This document shows, piece by piece, positions 9,679 to 16,555 of a DNA stretch of 19,215 nt; position 1 is the first letter of the stretch, and every line of letters starts with the position of its first letter. The translations under genes and the position numbers were made by a program. The DNA comes from an uncultured Bacteroidales bacterium (GTDB lineage: Bacteria > Bacteroidota > Bacteroidia > Bacteroidales > Paludibacteraceae). The stretch covers positions 1 through 19,215 of the forward strand of contig CAIWIS010000402.1 in the NCBI GenBank assembly GCA_903912795.1. The letters are read 5' to 3'. The notes beneath the pieces were generated by a model. The model saw nothing but the letters and a program-made list of their open reading frames with translations. It made no database searches and was not told where the DNA came from.

Positions 9679-11202
9679 ATGAAAAATATAAATTCTATAG
9701 TGTCGATATTGGTTCTTCCTGTTGTGCCTTTAATAGCGGCTAGCTCTACCGCTAAACCAAATATCGTCCTTATTTATCTCGACGATTTAGGGTACGGCGA
9801 TATCAGCTGTTATGGTGGTAAAATTAATACGCCTCATATCGATGCGTTGGCCAATAATGGTGTACGGTTCACAAACGGATACGCCACTTCGGCAACCAGT
9901 ACGCCTAGTCGTTATGGCTTACTTACCGGTGTTTATCCCTGGCGCAACAAAGATGCTAAAATCCTACCCGGAACGGCACCTTTGATTATTGGCACGGAGC
10001 AGCAAACATTACCCAAAATGCTTCGCAGCGTAGGTTATCAAACGGCTGTTATCTCTAAATGGCATTTGGGTTTAGGCTCAGGCATTGTAGATTGGAACAA
10101 AAAGATTACTCCCGGTCCAAACGAAGTTGGTTTTGATTATTCGTGTGTGTTGGCTGCTACACAAGACCGTGTGCCTACTGTTTACATTGAAAATGGGAAT
10201 GTCGTTGGATTAAATCCAAACGATCCAATTCAGGTTGATTATGATAAAAATTTCGATGGTGAGCCAACCGGAAAATTAAATCCGGAGATGCTCCGAATGA
10301 AATGGCATCATGGACATAATAGTTCGATTGTAAATGGAATTCCGCGCATTGGTTACGTAAAAGGAGGAAAAAGTGCAAATTGGGTGGATGAAGATATGGC
10401 AGATTATTTTTTGCTGAAAGCTCAGAATTATGTAAAAGAGCATAAATCGCAGCCCTTCTTTCTTTATTATGCTATGAATCAACCGCACGTTCCACGTACT
10501 CCAAATCAACGGTTTGTAGGAAAATCAGGAATGGGACCTCGCGGTGATGTAATTTTAGAGGCCGATTGGTGCGTGGGTGAACTTATTAACACATTGAAAA
10601 GTGAAGGGTTGCTCGAGAATACATTGATTATCTTTTCGAGTGATAACGGTCCTGCCTTAAATGATGGATATTACGATGATGCAGTCGAAAAATTGGGTGA
10701 CCATCAGCCAACCGGACAGCTGCGAGGAGGGAAATATAGTTTGTTTGAAGGTGGCGTCAGGGTTCCATTTTTTAGCTATTGGAAAGGGAAAATTCGACCA
10801 CAAGTATCTGATGCCTTGGTTTGCCAAATCGACTTGCTCGAATCGCTGGCTAAGTTAGTTGGCGCCGAAGTAAAACCTACCGACAGTCAGAATTTATTGG
10901 ATGTGCTGATGGGAAAAAGGCCAAAAGGGCGCGAAAACCTCGTGATTGAAGCCAATACCAAAACGGCATTCCGTAAAGGAGATTGGTTGATGATTCCCTC
11001 TTATAAGGGCGAAGCTGTATTAGAAGAAGTAAATATCGAAATTGGTGTGTCACCTGAATATCAGCTTTATAATTTAAAGAAAGACATTGGACAGACAACT
11101 AATTTAGCTAAAAAACAGCCCAAATTGCTCACTAAACTTATGGTAGATTTTGAAGCAATTAGAGGCGATTTTAAGAATACTGAAAAAATAGAATTAAAGT
11201 AA
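9679..11202 (+). CDS. Family S1 sulfatase, serine-type, exported
   Basis: A 507-aa alkaline-phosphatase-fold sulfatase that should hydrolyse sulfate esters on sugars. A signal peptide (hydrophobic residues about 8-20) precedes the opening PNIVLIYLDDLGYGD, where D35 and D36 bind calcium. The maturation site is STPSR, with Ser74 as the residue converted to formylglycine, inside the consensus [CS]-x-P-x-R. A Ser there is matured by radical-SAM anSME enzymes and not by the oxygen-dependent FGE, from established knowledge. KWHLG (K127, H129), SSDNG (D322, N323) and LRGGKYSLFEGGVRVP complete the active site. Length and motif order are ordinary, so the gene looks intact. The base composition matches the glycosidases upstream, unlike the second sulfatase at 16556. 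The S1 subfamily, and so the sulfate position cleaved, cannot be assigned by eye. It is the last gene before a 127-bp spacer. Confidence 0.95.
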   Translation: MKNINSIVSILVLPVVPLIAASSTAKPNIVLIYLDDLGYGDISCYGGKINTPHIDALANNGVRFTNGYATSATSTPSRYGLLTGVYPWRNKDAKILPGTAPLIIGTEQQTLPKMLRSVGYQTAVISKWHLGLGSGIVDWNKKITPGPNEVGFDYSCVLAATQDRVPTVYIENGNVVGLNPNDPIQVDYDKNFDGEPTGKLNPEMLRMKWHHGHNSSIVNGIPRIGYVKGGKSANWVDEDMADYFLLKAQNYVKEHKSQPFFLYYAMNQPHVPRTPNQRFVGKSGMGPRGDVILEADWCVGELINTLKSEGLLENTLIIFSSDNGPALNDGYYDDAVEKLGDHQPTGQLRGGKYSLFEGGVRVPFFSYWKGKIRPQVSDALVCQIDLLESLAKLVGAEVKPTDSQNLLDVLMGKRPKGRENLVIEANTKTAFRKGDWLMIPSYKGEAVLEEVNIEIGVSPEYQLYNLKKDIGQTTNLAKKQPKLLTKLMVDFEAIRGDFKNTEKIELK

Positions 11203-11329
11203 TTGTCAATGAGGTTTGATAATCCTTCTACTTGTTTTTTTTGAGGTTAATTAACAAACGGTTTTTAGTATCAAATATTGGTTAATATATGAAATATAAT
11301 TTTAATAATTTATTAAATCAGAACACATT
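11203..11329. other. 127-bp spacer separating the hydrolase run from the URO-D/transporter module
   Basis: Apart from the spacers at 12590 and 18416, this is the longest gap between genes. It is AT-rich and holds a run of eight T (11235-11242) and a perfect 10-bp palindrome GTTAATTAAC (11246-11255). No strong hairpin precedes the T run, so I do not call a terminator. I found no clear match to the Bacteroidota -7 element TAnnTTTG. The length suggests that a new transcript could begin here, but the sequence does not prove it. Confidence 0.35.
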
Positions 11330-12589
11330 ATGACTTCACGCGAAAGAGTGCTCGCAGCTATACGCCATGAGCAACCCGACCAAGTACCTGTAGATATGGG
11401 TGCAACGCCAAGTTCAGGCATTTCTGCCATTGCCTATAGTAATCTTGTAAAACATTTGGGCTTAGATTTACCTACTCGTATTTACGATGTGGTGCAGCAA
11501 TTGGCACAGCCCGATATGGAAATCATTGACCAATTTGGCATTGATGTGCTTGATGTCGGTCGCATGTTTAACGACAAAGATGAAGATTGGTATCCAATTA
11601 CAATGGCCAATGGTGCCACTGCTTATTATCCTGTGTGGTTTAAACCAGTTTTGCAAGCTGATGGTTCGTACGTAACTTATGATACCGATGGCAAAACCAA
11701 GCTTGCTCACATGCCAACAGGTGCCACTTTTTTCGATCAAACTTACTTCCCATATTTGGACGGCTATCCCGAAAATTACGATGATTTAGACGCAGAAATG
11801 GGTCGTGTGCTTTGGGCACGATATGCACATAGTCCGTGGGACCATGCTGCGGAAGATGATTTCTGGCAAAAACTACGTGAAAAAGCACTCTGGTTGCGCG
11901 AAAATACAGATAAAGCATTATTAGTCGTTTGTGGTTGCAACCTCTTTGAGTGGGGTACTTTCCTGCGCCGCATGGATAACTTCCTGATGGATTTGATGTG
12001 CGACCCTGAAAATGTAGAACGATTGCTCGATGAATTATTGAAACGTCATTTGGCAACTCTCGAAAAAGTATGTCTTTACCTAGGCGATGTGGTTGATATT
12101 ATCCGTTTTGGCGACGATTTAGGAATGACAAATGGTCCGTTTATGGGTGCTGATACATACGATGAATTGTTTAAACCACGCCACAAAATCCTTTGCGACT
12201 ACGTGAAAGAACACAGCTCCATGCATACTTTCATTCACTCTTGTGGTTCTATTTCCATGCTTATTCCTGGATTATTGGAGGCAGGTATTGAAATTTTAAA
12301 TCCCGTACAAACTAATTGTGCCAATATGGAACCCGATTTTCTGAAAAAAGAATTTGGCGACAAAGCAACATTCTGGGGAGGTGGTATCGAAACGGTTGGA
12401 ACACTTAATACTGGTACATCTGAACAAATTCGTTCACAGATTTTCGAACGTCTGGATATTTTCAATAAAGGAGGTGGTTTTGTTTTCAATACAGTGCATA
12501 ATATTCTACCCGACGTTCCTCCAAAAAATATTGTGACTATGTTTGATGCGATAAAAGAATATAACACGAATACTGCCCCTAACCCCTAA
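11330..12589 (+). CDS. URO-D superfamily protein (MtaA/CmuA-like methyltransferase type), function unknown
   Basis: A 419-aa cytoplasmic protein, no signal peptide, of the uroporphyrinogen decarboxylase superfamily. It opens TSRERVLAAIRHEQPDQVPV, the usual start of the methyltransferase-like branch. It has FIHSCGS (H303, C305), comparable to the H-x-C zinc site of corrinoid methyltransferases such as MtaA, and NTVHNILPDVPPKNI near the end, where H390 stands where MtaA has its third zinc ligand Cys (comparison from memory). The RQAGRY motif of true haem-pathway HemE is absent, so a haem role is unlikely. Relatives move methyl groups to or from a cobalamin protein and a thiol cofactor, but most members in carbohydrate loci are uncharacterised. 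The next gene is a rhamnose-type symporter. The last four codons (APNP) and the stop lie inside the left arm of an inverted repeat, so the native C-terminus has probably been altered. Confidence 0.85.
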   Translation: MTSRERVLAAIRHEQPDQVPVDMGATPSSGISAIAYSNLVKHLGLDLPTRIYDVVQQLAQPDMEIIDQFGIDVLDVGRMFNDKDEDWYPITMANGATAYYPVWFKPVLQADGSYVTYDTDGKTKLAHMPTGATFFDQTYFPYLDGYPENYDDLDAEMGRVLWARYAHSPWDHAAEDDFWQKLREKALWLRENTDKALLVVCGCNLFEWGTFLRRMDNFLMDLMCDPENVERLLDELLKRHLATLEKVCLYLGDVVDIIRFGDDLGMTNGPFMGADTYDELFKPRHKILCDYVKEHSSMHTFIHSCGSISMLIPGLLEAGIEILNPVQTNCANMEPDFLKKEFGDKATFWGGGIETVGTLNTGTSEQIRSQIFERLDIFNKGGGFVFNTVHNILPDVPPKNIVTMFDAIKEYNTNTAPNP

Positions 12590-12691
12590 AGGGGAACTAG
12601 GCAAGTACGTATAAAATATTTTTATCATAATGAATTATTCTACTACATCATAATCAATACTAATTTAATTCCCCTTTAGGGGTTAGGGGCA
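12574..12691. repeat. 118-bp palindromic intergenic element with exact 23-bp inverted ends
   Basis: The left arm (12574-12596) and right arm (12669-12691) are exact reverse complements over 23 bp. The core of the left arm is CCCCTAACCCCTAAAGGGG. Each arm also contains a small palindrome (CCCCTAAAGGGG). The 72 bp between the arms are AT-rich and have no ORF of note. The left arm begins inside the upstream coding sequence and supplies its TAA stop (12587-12589). The right arm ends 5 bp before the rhaT ATG (12697). As an RNA it would form a long, GC-rich stem. The size and terminal inverted repeats look like a MITE- or REP-type element; no target-site duplication is obvious. CCCC-TAA/TTA-GGGG repeats are, to my recollection, frequent between genes in Bacteroidota genomes. 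Confidence 0.85.
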
Positions 12692-12696
12692 AAAAT

Positions 12697-13725
12697 ATGA
12701 CAACAATTCTTGGTTTATTATTAATTTTTATTGGTGCCTTTTCGGCAGGAAGTTTTGCGGTACCGTTTGGTGGTATAAAAGGTTGGAAATGGGAAAACTA
12801 CTGGTTATCAACTGGTTTGTTTTCGTTTATTATACTTCCAATTATTGTATGTTTACTTTTGGTAAATGATTTTGGACAATTGATTTCTACAGTACCAGCA
12901 GCAGACTATTGGGCAATTTTCATTATGGGTGCTGTGTATGGTATTGGTAGTTTAACTTTTGGCTTATCCATGCGCTATCTTGGTTTGTCGCTGGGATATG
13001 CCTTGTCGCTCGGTTTAATGGCTGCCATTGGCACATTGATTCCACCAGCTCTGGATGGTCGGTTTAGCATGTTGCTCGACACTTTTAATGGTAATATGGT
13101 GTTAGTTGGAATTATCATTTCGCTTGTCGGTATTGCTGGAATTGCCATTGCGGGTTATCAGAAAGACCAATTTAATTCCAAGAAAGCGAAAGATGAAAAT
13201 AACGAATTCGACTTCAAAAAAGGTGTAATTGCAGCTATATTAACCGGCGTACTGGCCTCTGCCATGTCGCTGGGCATAGAAAAAGGCAATGGAGTGAGCA
13301 AGTTAGCTATTGAAAGTGGTACGAATCCGCTTTTCAGCGGCAATCCAACCATGCTCATCATGTTGTTGGGTACATTTGTAACTACCTTGATTTGGTGTGC
13401 CTATTTGATGTTTAAAAACAAAACATTCGTAGAATTCAAAAAACTAAGTTTTGCAATAAGTATAAAGAACATTGCTTTGACCGGAATAGCTGGGTCTCTT
13501 TGGTATCTCCAATTTATTTTCTTTGGTGCTGGAAAAAGTCTATTAGGGCAATATACATTTACTGCCTGGGGAATATTGATGGCATTTACCATTGTTATCG
13601 CTATGCTTTGGGGACTGTTTAAAGGCGAATGGAAAGGTATTCCATCGAAAACCAGAATGATAATGTTTATTTCATTAGGGATAATAATTGTTGGAACATT
13701 TATTATTGGCTTATTTAATTCTTAA
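12697..13725 (+). CDS. rhaT: L-rhamnose/H+ symporter family permease
   Basis: At 342 aa this nearly equals E. coli RhaT (344 aa), and it shares its layout of ten hydrophobic segments. Recognisable stretches are the N-terminal AGSFAVPFGGIKGWKWENYW (RhaT has YAPFKKVKKWSWETMW at this place), GAVYGIGSLTFGLSMRYLG (RhaT: GAMWGIGNINYGLTMRYLG) and GYALSLGLMAAIGTLIPP. A polar loop of about 25 residues (QKDQFNSKKAKDENNEFD) divides the two halves, as in the family. It should import L-rhamnose or a similar deoxy- or pentose-like sugar with protons across the inner membrane. It lies between the two URO-D-like genes. Its ATG is 5 bp beyond the right arm of the inverted repeat, so a hairpin there could affect its translation. 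The family is certain; the exact sugar is not, because Bacteroidota RhaT homologs also occur in loci for other sugars. Confidence 0.93.
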   Translation: MTTILGLLLIFIGAFSAGSFAVPFGGIKGWKWENYWLSTGLFSFIILPIIVCLLLVNDFGQLISTVPAADYWAIFIMGAVYGIGSLTFGLSMRYLGLSLGYALSLGLMAAIGTLIPPALDGRFSMLLDTFNGNMVLVGIIISLVGIAGIAIAGYQKDQFNSKKAKDENNEFDFKKGVIAAILTGVLASAMSLGIEKGNGVSKLAIESGTNPLFSGNPTMLIMLLGTFVTTLIWCAYLMFKNKTFVEFKKLSFAISIKNIALTGIAGSLWYLQFIFFGAGKSLLGQYTFTAWGILMAFTIVIAMLWGLFKGEWKGIPSKTRMIMFISLGIIIVGTFIIGLFNS

Positions 13726-13740
13726 CGATATGATATTTTT

Positions 13741-13748
13741 TAAATTTG
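13741..13748 (+). promoter_or_regulatory. Possible -7 promoter element upstream of second URO-D-like gene
   Basis: TAAATTTG matches the Bacteroidota -7 consensus TAnnTTTG and lies in the 52-bp spacer between rhaT and the next gene, 30 bp before its first ATG. No convincing -33 TTG/TTTG element is seen at the expected distance upstream. In such AT-rich sequence a chance match is quite possible. Confidence 0.2.
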
Positions 13749-13777
13749 ATTAAATACGGCAAATAATAACAGTAAAT

Positions 13778-15076
13778 ATGAGAGATGCATCAATGGAACA
13801 AACCGCCCTTGGTATCAGTACCACGCACAGTATTTCGGGCGATATAAAATATTCGGCAAAAGAGAAAAGTATTTTGCGGGAACTAGCCTTACAAGTAGCC
13901 GAACTTGCTGCCCATCCGCGCGAGGAAGAAAAAAAAGTGCTTTGGTCTAAACTCAATGACCTGCAACCGGTGCGGCCCCTTGTATTCTGCGATCCTGAAA
14001 ACGGTTGGAACGAAATAATCACCCAAGACCAAATTTTGTGTGAGAAACCACTTTTCCGTGTTTGGGAAATGGCCTTACGAAAGGAAATATACTGGGCAAC
14101 CCAAATGCAGGATGACCGTGTTATCGAACCATTTTTCAACGTACCCTATAGTTATACAGATAGTGGTTGGGGGCTTAATGAAGTGTATACTTCGGGTGGC
14201 GATAGCGGCTCCCATGTGTGGGATGCTCCTATCAAAGACTACGCTGAAGACTTTGATAAATTACATTTTCCTGAAATTACGGTTGATTATACCAAAACAA
14301 ACGAAATAGTTGAGGTTGCTAAAGAGATATTAGGAGATATTCTTGAAGTACGTTTACGTGGGCTCTGGTGGTGGACTTTGGGTATGACAATGGATTTTAT
14401 TCACTTGCGTGGTATGGAAAACCTAATGATGGACACCATGCTTTATCCCGATGAAGTGCATCGCATGATGGCATTTCTACGTGATTCGAAGTTAAACATG
14501 CTCGATTTTTTGGAGAAAAATAATTTACTCGCCAATAATACTGGTGGAACTTATGTTGGTTCAGGTGGTTTTGGTTGGACAAACCAACTGCCTCAACCCG
14601 ATTTTAATCCGGCACATGTTCGCACCTTTGATATGTGGGGTTTCACCGAAAGTCAGGAAACGATTGGTTTATCGCCCGAAATGTTCGAAGAGTTTATTTT
14701 TCCTTATCAACTGCCTATTATGGAGCGTTTTGGTCTGAATTGTTATGGTTGTTGCGAGCCGTTGGACATTCGCTGGCATGTAGTAAAGAAATTTCCGCAT
14801 TTAAGGCGCGTTTCGACCAGTCCGTGGGCCAACCGAGAAAAGATGGCCGAATACCTTGGCAACCAATATGTGATGAGCCTTAAACCAACGCCAACACCTC
14901 TTGCAATGCCGGCATTGAATGAAACTGCCATTCGTGCCGAAATCAGAAAGGATTTGCACATTACCCGCGATTGTCAGGTGGAGCTGATTATGAAAGACAA
15001 TCATACACTGGGAAATAATCCAATGAATGCTGTGCGGTGGTGTCGTATTGCCAAAGAAGAAGCTGGTGCTATCTAA
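13778..15076 (+). CDS. URO-D/MetE-like superfamily protein, function unknown
   Basis: A 432-aa cytoplasmic protein resembling the uroporphyrinogen decarboxylase / cobalamin-independent methionine synthase-like group (COG0407 type). It differs strongly from the URO-D protein at 11330 and is not a duplicate of it. Visible features are a helical N-terminus (REEEKKVLWSKLNDLQPVRP), DSGWGLNE, LWWWTLGMTMDFIHLRGMEN, and a Cys-rich CYGCCEPLD (C322, C325, C326) followed by FPHLRRVSTSPWANREKMAE. The Cys cluster is a candidate metal or thiol site, by analogy with zinc-binding methyltransferases; that is inference. The start may be 13778 or the Met at 13793; neither has a clear ribosome site. It lies between two sugar permeases, 52 bp after rhaT and 60 bp before the MFS gene, so a job in handling the imported sugar or a substituent on it is plausible. 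I know of no established function for this subgroup. Confidence 0.8.
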   Translation: MRDASMEQTALGISTTHSISGDIKYSAKEKSILRELALQVAELAAHPREEEKKVLWSKLNDLQPVRPLVFCDPENGWNEIITQDQILCEKPLFRVWEMALRKEIYWATQMQDDRVIEPFFNVPYSYTDSGWGLNEVYTSGGDSGSHVWDAPIKDYAEDFDKLHFPEITVDYTKTNEIVEVAKEILGDILEVRLRGLWWWTLGMTMDFIHLRGMENLMMDTMLYPDEVHRMMAFLRDSKLNMLDFLEKNNLLANNTGGTYVGSGGFGWTNQLPQPDFNPAHVRTFDMWGFTESQETIGLSPEMFEEFIFPYQLPIMERFGLNCYGCCEPLDIRWHVVKKFPHLRRVSTSPWANREKMAEYLGNQYVMSLKPTPTPLAMPALNETAIRAEIRKDLHITRDCQVELIMKDNHTLGNNPMNAVRWCRIAKEEAGAI

Positions 15077-15080
15077 CTGA

Positions 15081-15122
15081 TTATTAATAATTAATAATTG
15101 GTAATTCGTAATTGAAAATTAA
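15081..15122. repeat. Imperfect heptamer tandem repeat (TAATTnn)
   Basis: The sequence can be cut into six 7-bp units: TTATTAA, TAATTAA, TAATTGG, TAATTCG, TAATTGA and AAATTAA. It fills most of the 60-bp spacer between the second URO-D-like gene and the MFS permease gene. I have seen similar AT-rich TAATTCG-type runs in Bacteroidota spacers. A role is unknown; it could also be a simple low-complexity spacer. Confidence 0.6.
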
Positions 15123-15136
15123 ACTTAATACACTTT

Positions 15137-16525
15137 ATGAACTCACAAAATACATTCTCTACAACAAATTCTCAACATCATCCTTACAACAAACTCTATG
15201 TTATTTCCATTAGTTTGGTAGCCGCCATGGGTGGACTCATGTTTGGTTTCGATTTAGGTATTATAACAGGCGTTATTCCATTCATTACCAGACAATTCAG
15301 TTTGCAGGGTTTTTCGCTTGGTTGGGTGGTGGCTATCTTTGAACTTGGCTGTATGGCAGGCACGTTGGGGATTGCCCATTTTGCCAATAAATACGGGCGA
15401 AAAAATACAATGATATTTATTTCCTTACTATTGGTTATCACTTCATTGGGAGTAGCGTTGGCTCCAAATGCCAGTATGCTATGCCTCTGGCGATTTATTC
15501 AGGGTGCAAGCGTAGGAGCCGCATCGGTAGTTTCACCTATGTATATTGCCGAAATTGCACCGGCACAGGCACGTGGCAAATTGGTTTCGCTCAATCAATT
15601 GACCATTATTCTTGGTATTCTAACGGCAACAATAAGTGCCTACTATTTTGGCGATGTCAACAATGCCGATAGCTGGCGTTGGATGTTCGGTTCTGCTCTA
15701 TTTCCGGCTACCCTATTCTTTATTTGCGTATTTTTTATTCCGGAAACACCTCGTTGGTTGATAAAAGCAAACCGTGATACTGATGCACAAAAAGTGTTGA
15801 CTAAAATTGGCGAGAAAGACTTTATTGAAAAAGAGATACGCGACATCAAAAATTCATTAACTCAACACATTACAAAAAAAGGAAGCTACCGTGATTTGCT
15901 CGGTGTAACCGTTCTTCCTGCTTTATTGGTGGGCTTTGGTATTGCTATTTTGCAACAGTTCTGTGGAGTAAACAATGTAACCCAATATGTGCAGGTTATT
16001 TTCGAAAAAGCGAATATTAACCTCAATGAAGGACTTTTCAAAGGTATGTTTGTGGGTCTTGTGTTCTTTGTGTTTACCTTTTTAGCCATTTTGCTGGTGG
16101 ATAAAATCGGCCGAAAAATACTTATGCTGTTAGGAACAGCTTTGATGGCTTTTTTCCTCTTTTTGCTTGCCTGGTCGTTTCAGAGCGATAGCATAGATGG
16201 TCGGTTGGTGTTTTTCTTCGTCATGGGTTACATTGGCACCTTTGCATTCACGCTGGGACCTGTTGTATGGGTTTTGTTGTCGGAAATTTATCCTAATTAT
16301 ATCCGCGAAAAAGCCCTTTCGCTTTCTTCGTGTATGTTGTGGACTGCAACTTTTATAGTGGTACTAGTTTCGCCTTATTTACTGGATTTCAGCCCAACAT
16401 TCAACTTTTTGCTTTTTGCTGTTCTTAACGTTGTTGGCTTTGTGTTTATCTGGTTCTATTTACCCGAAACCAAAGGTCGTACTCTGGAGGAAATGGAGGA
16501 AATTTGGATGAAAAAAGCAAAATAG
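15137..16525 (+). CDS. Sugar porter family MFS permease (XylE/AraE-like H+ symporter)
   Basis: A 462-aa protein with twelve hydrophobic segments, normal for sugar/H+ symporters of the sugar porter family. All the family signatures are present: FGFDLGIITG in helix 1, YGRKN in loop 2-3, RFIQGASVGAASVVSPMYIA plus EIAPAQARGKLVSLNQ in helices 4-5, PETPRWL before the middle loop, LQQFCGVNNV in helix 7, DKIGRKILM in loop 8-9, PVVWVLLSEIYP in helix 10 and PETKGRTLEEMEEIW at the end. The two Gln and the Asn of QQFCGVNN and the Trp of PVVW match sugar-binding positions of E. coli XylE, so transport of a pentose or hexose is likely. FucP-type permeases lack these signatures, so this is probably not a fucose permease of that class. 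With RhaT it makes two inner-membrane importers of different families in one cluster, which suggests that more than one monosaccharide is released. Confidence 0.93.
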   Translation: MNSQNTFSTTNSQHHPYNKLYVISISLVAAMGGLMFGFDLGIITGVIPFITRQFSLQGFSLGWVVAIFELGCMAGTLGIAHFANKYGRKNTMIFISLLLVITSLGVALAPNASMLCLWRFIQGASVGAASVVSPMYIAEIAPAQARGKLVSLNQLTIILGILTATISAYYFGDVNNADSWRWMFGSALFPATLFFICVFFIPETPRWLIKANRDTDAQKVLTKIGEKDFIEKEIRDIKNSLTQHITKKGSYRDLLGVTVLPALLVGFGIAILQQFCGVNNVTQYVQVIFEKANINLNEGLFKGMFVGLVFFVFTFLAILLVDKIGRKILMLLGTALMAFFLFLLAWSFQSDSIDGRLVFFFVMGYIGTFAFTLGPVVWVLLSEIYPNYIREKALSLSSCMLWTATFIVVLVSPYLLDFSPTFNFLLFAVLNVVGFVFIWFYLPETKGRTLEEMEEIWMKKAK

Positions 16526-16555
16526 CAACAATGAACTAAAATTATACTTATTTTT

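Noticed and set aside
11235..11255. Rho-independent terminator made of the T8 run and the GTTAATTAAC palindrome
   Set aside because: The palindrome is AT-only in its core and comes after the T run, so the order and stability are wrong for an intrinsic terminator.
11330..12589. Haem-pathway uroporphyrinogen decarboxylase (hemE)
   Set aside because: The RQAGRY-type N-terminal motif of HemE is missing, and the H-x-C site and genomic context fit the methyltransferase-like branch.
15137..16525. L-fucose permease (fucP) for the MFS gene
   Set aside because: The sequence has the sugar porter signatures (PETPRWL, QQFCGVNN, PETKGR) that FucP-type permeases lack.
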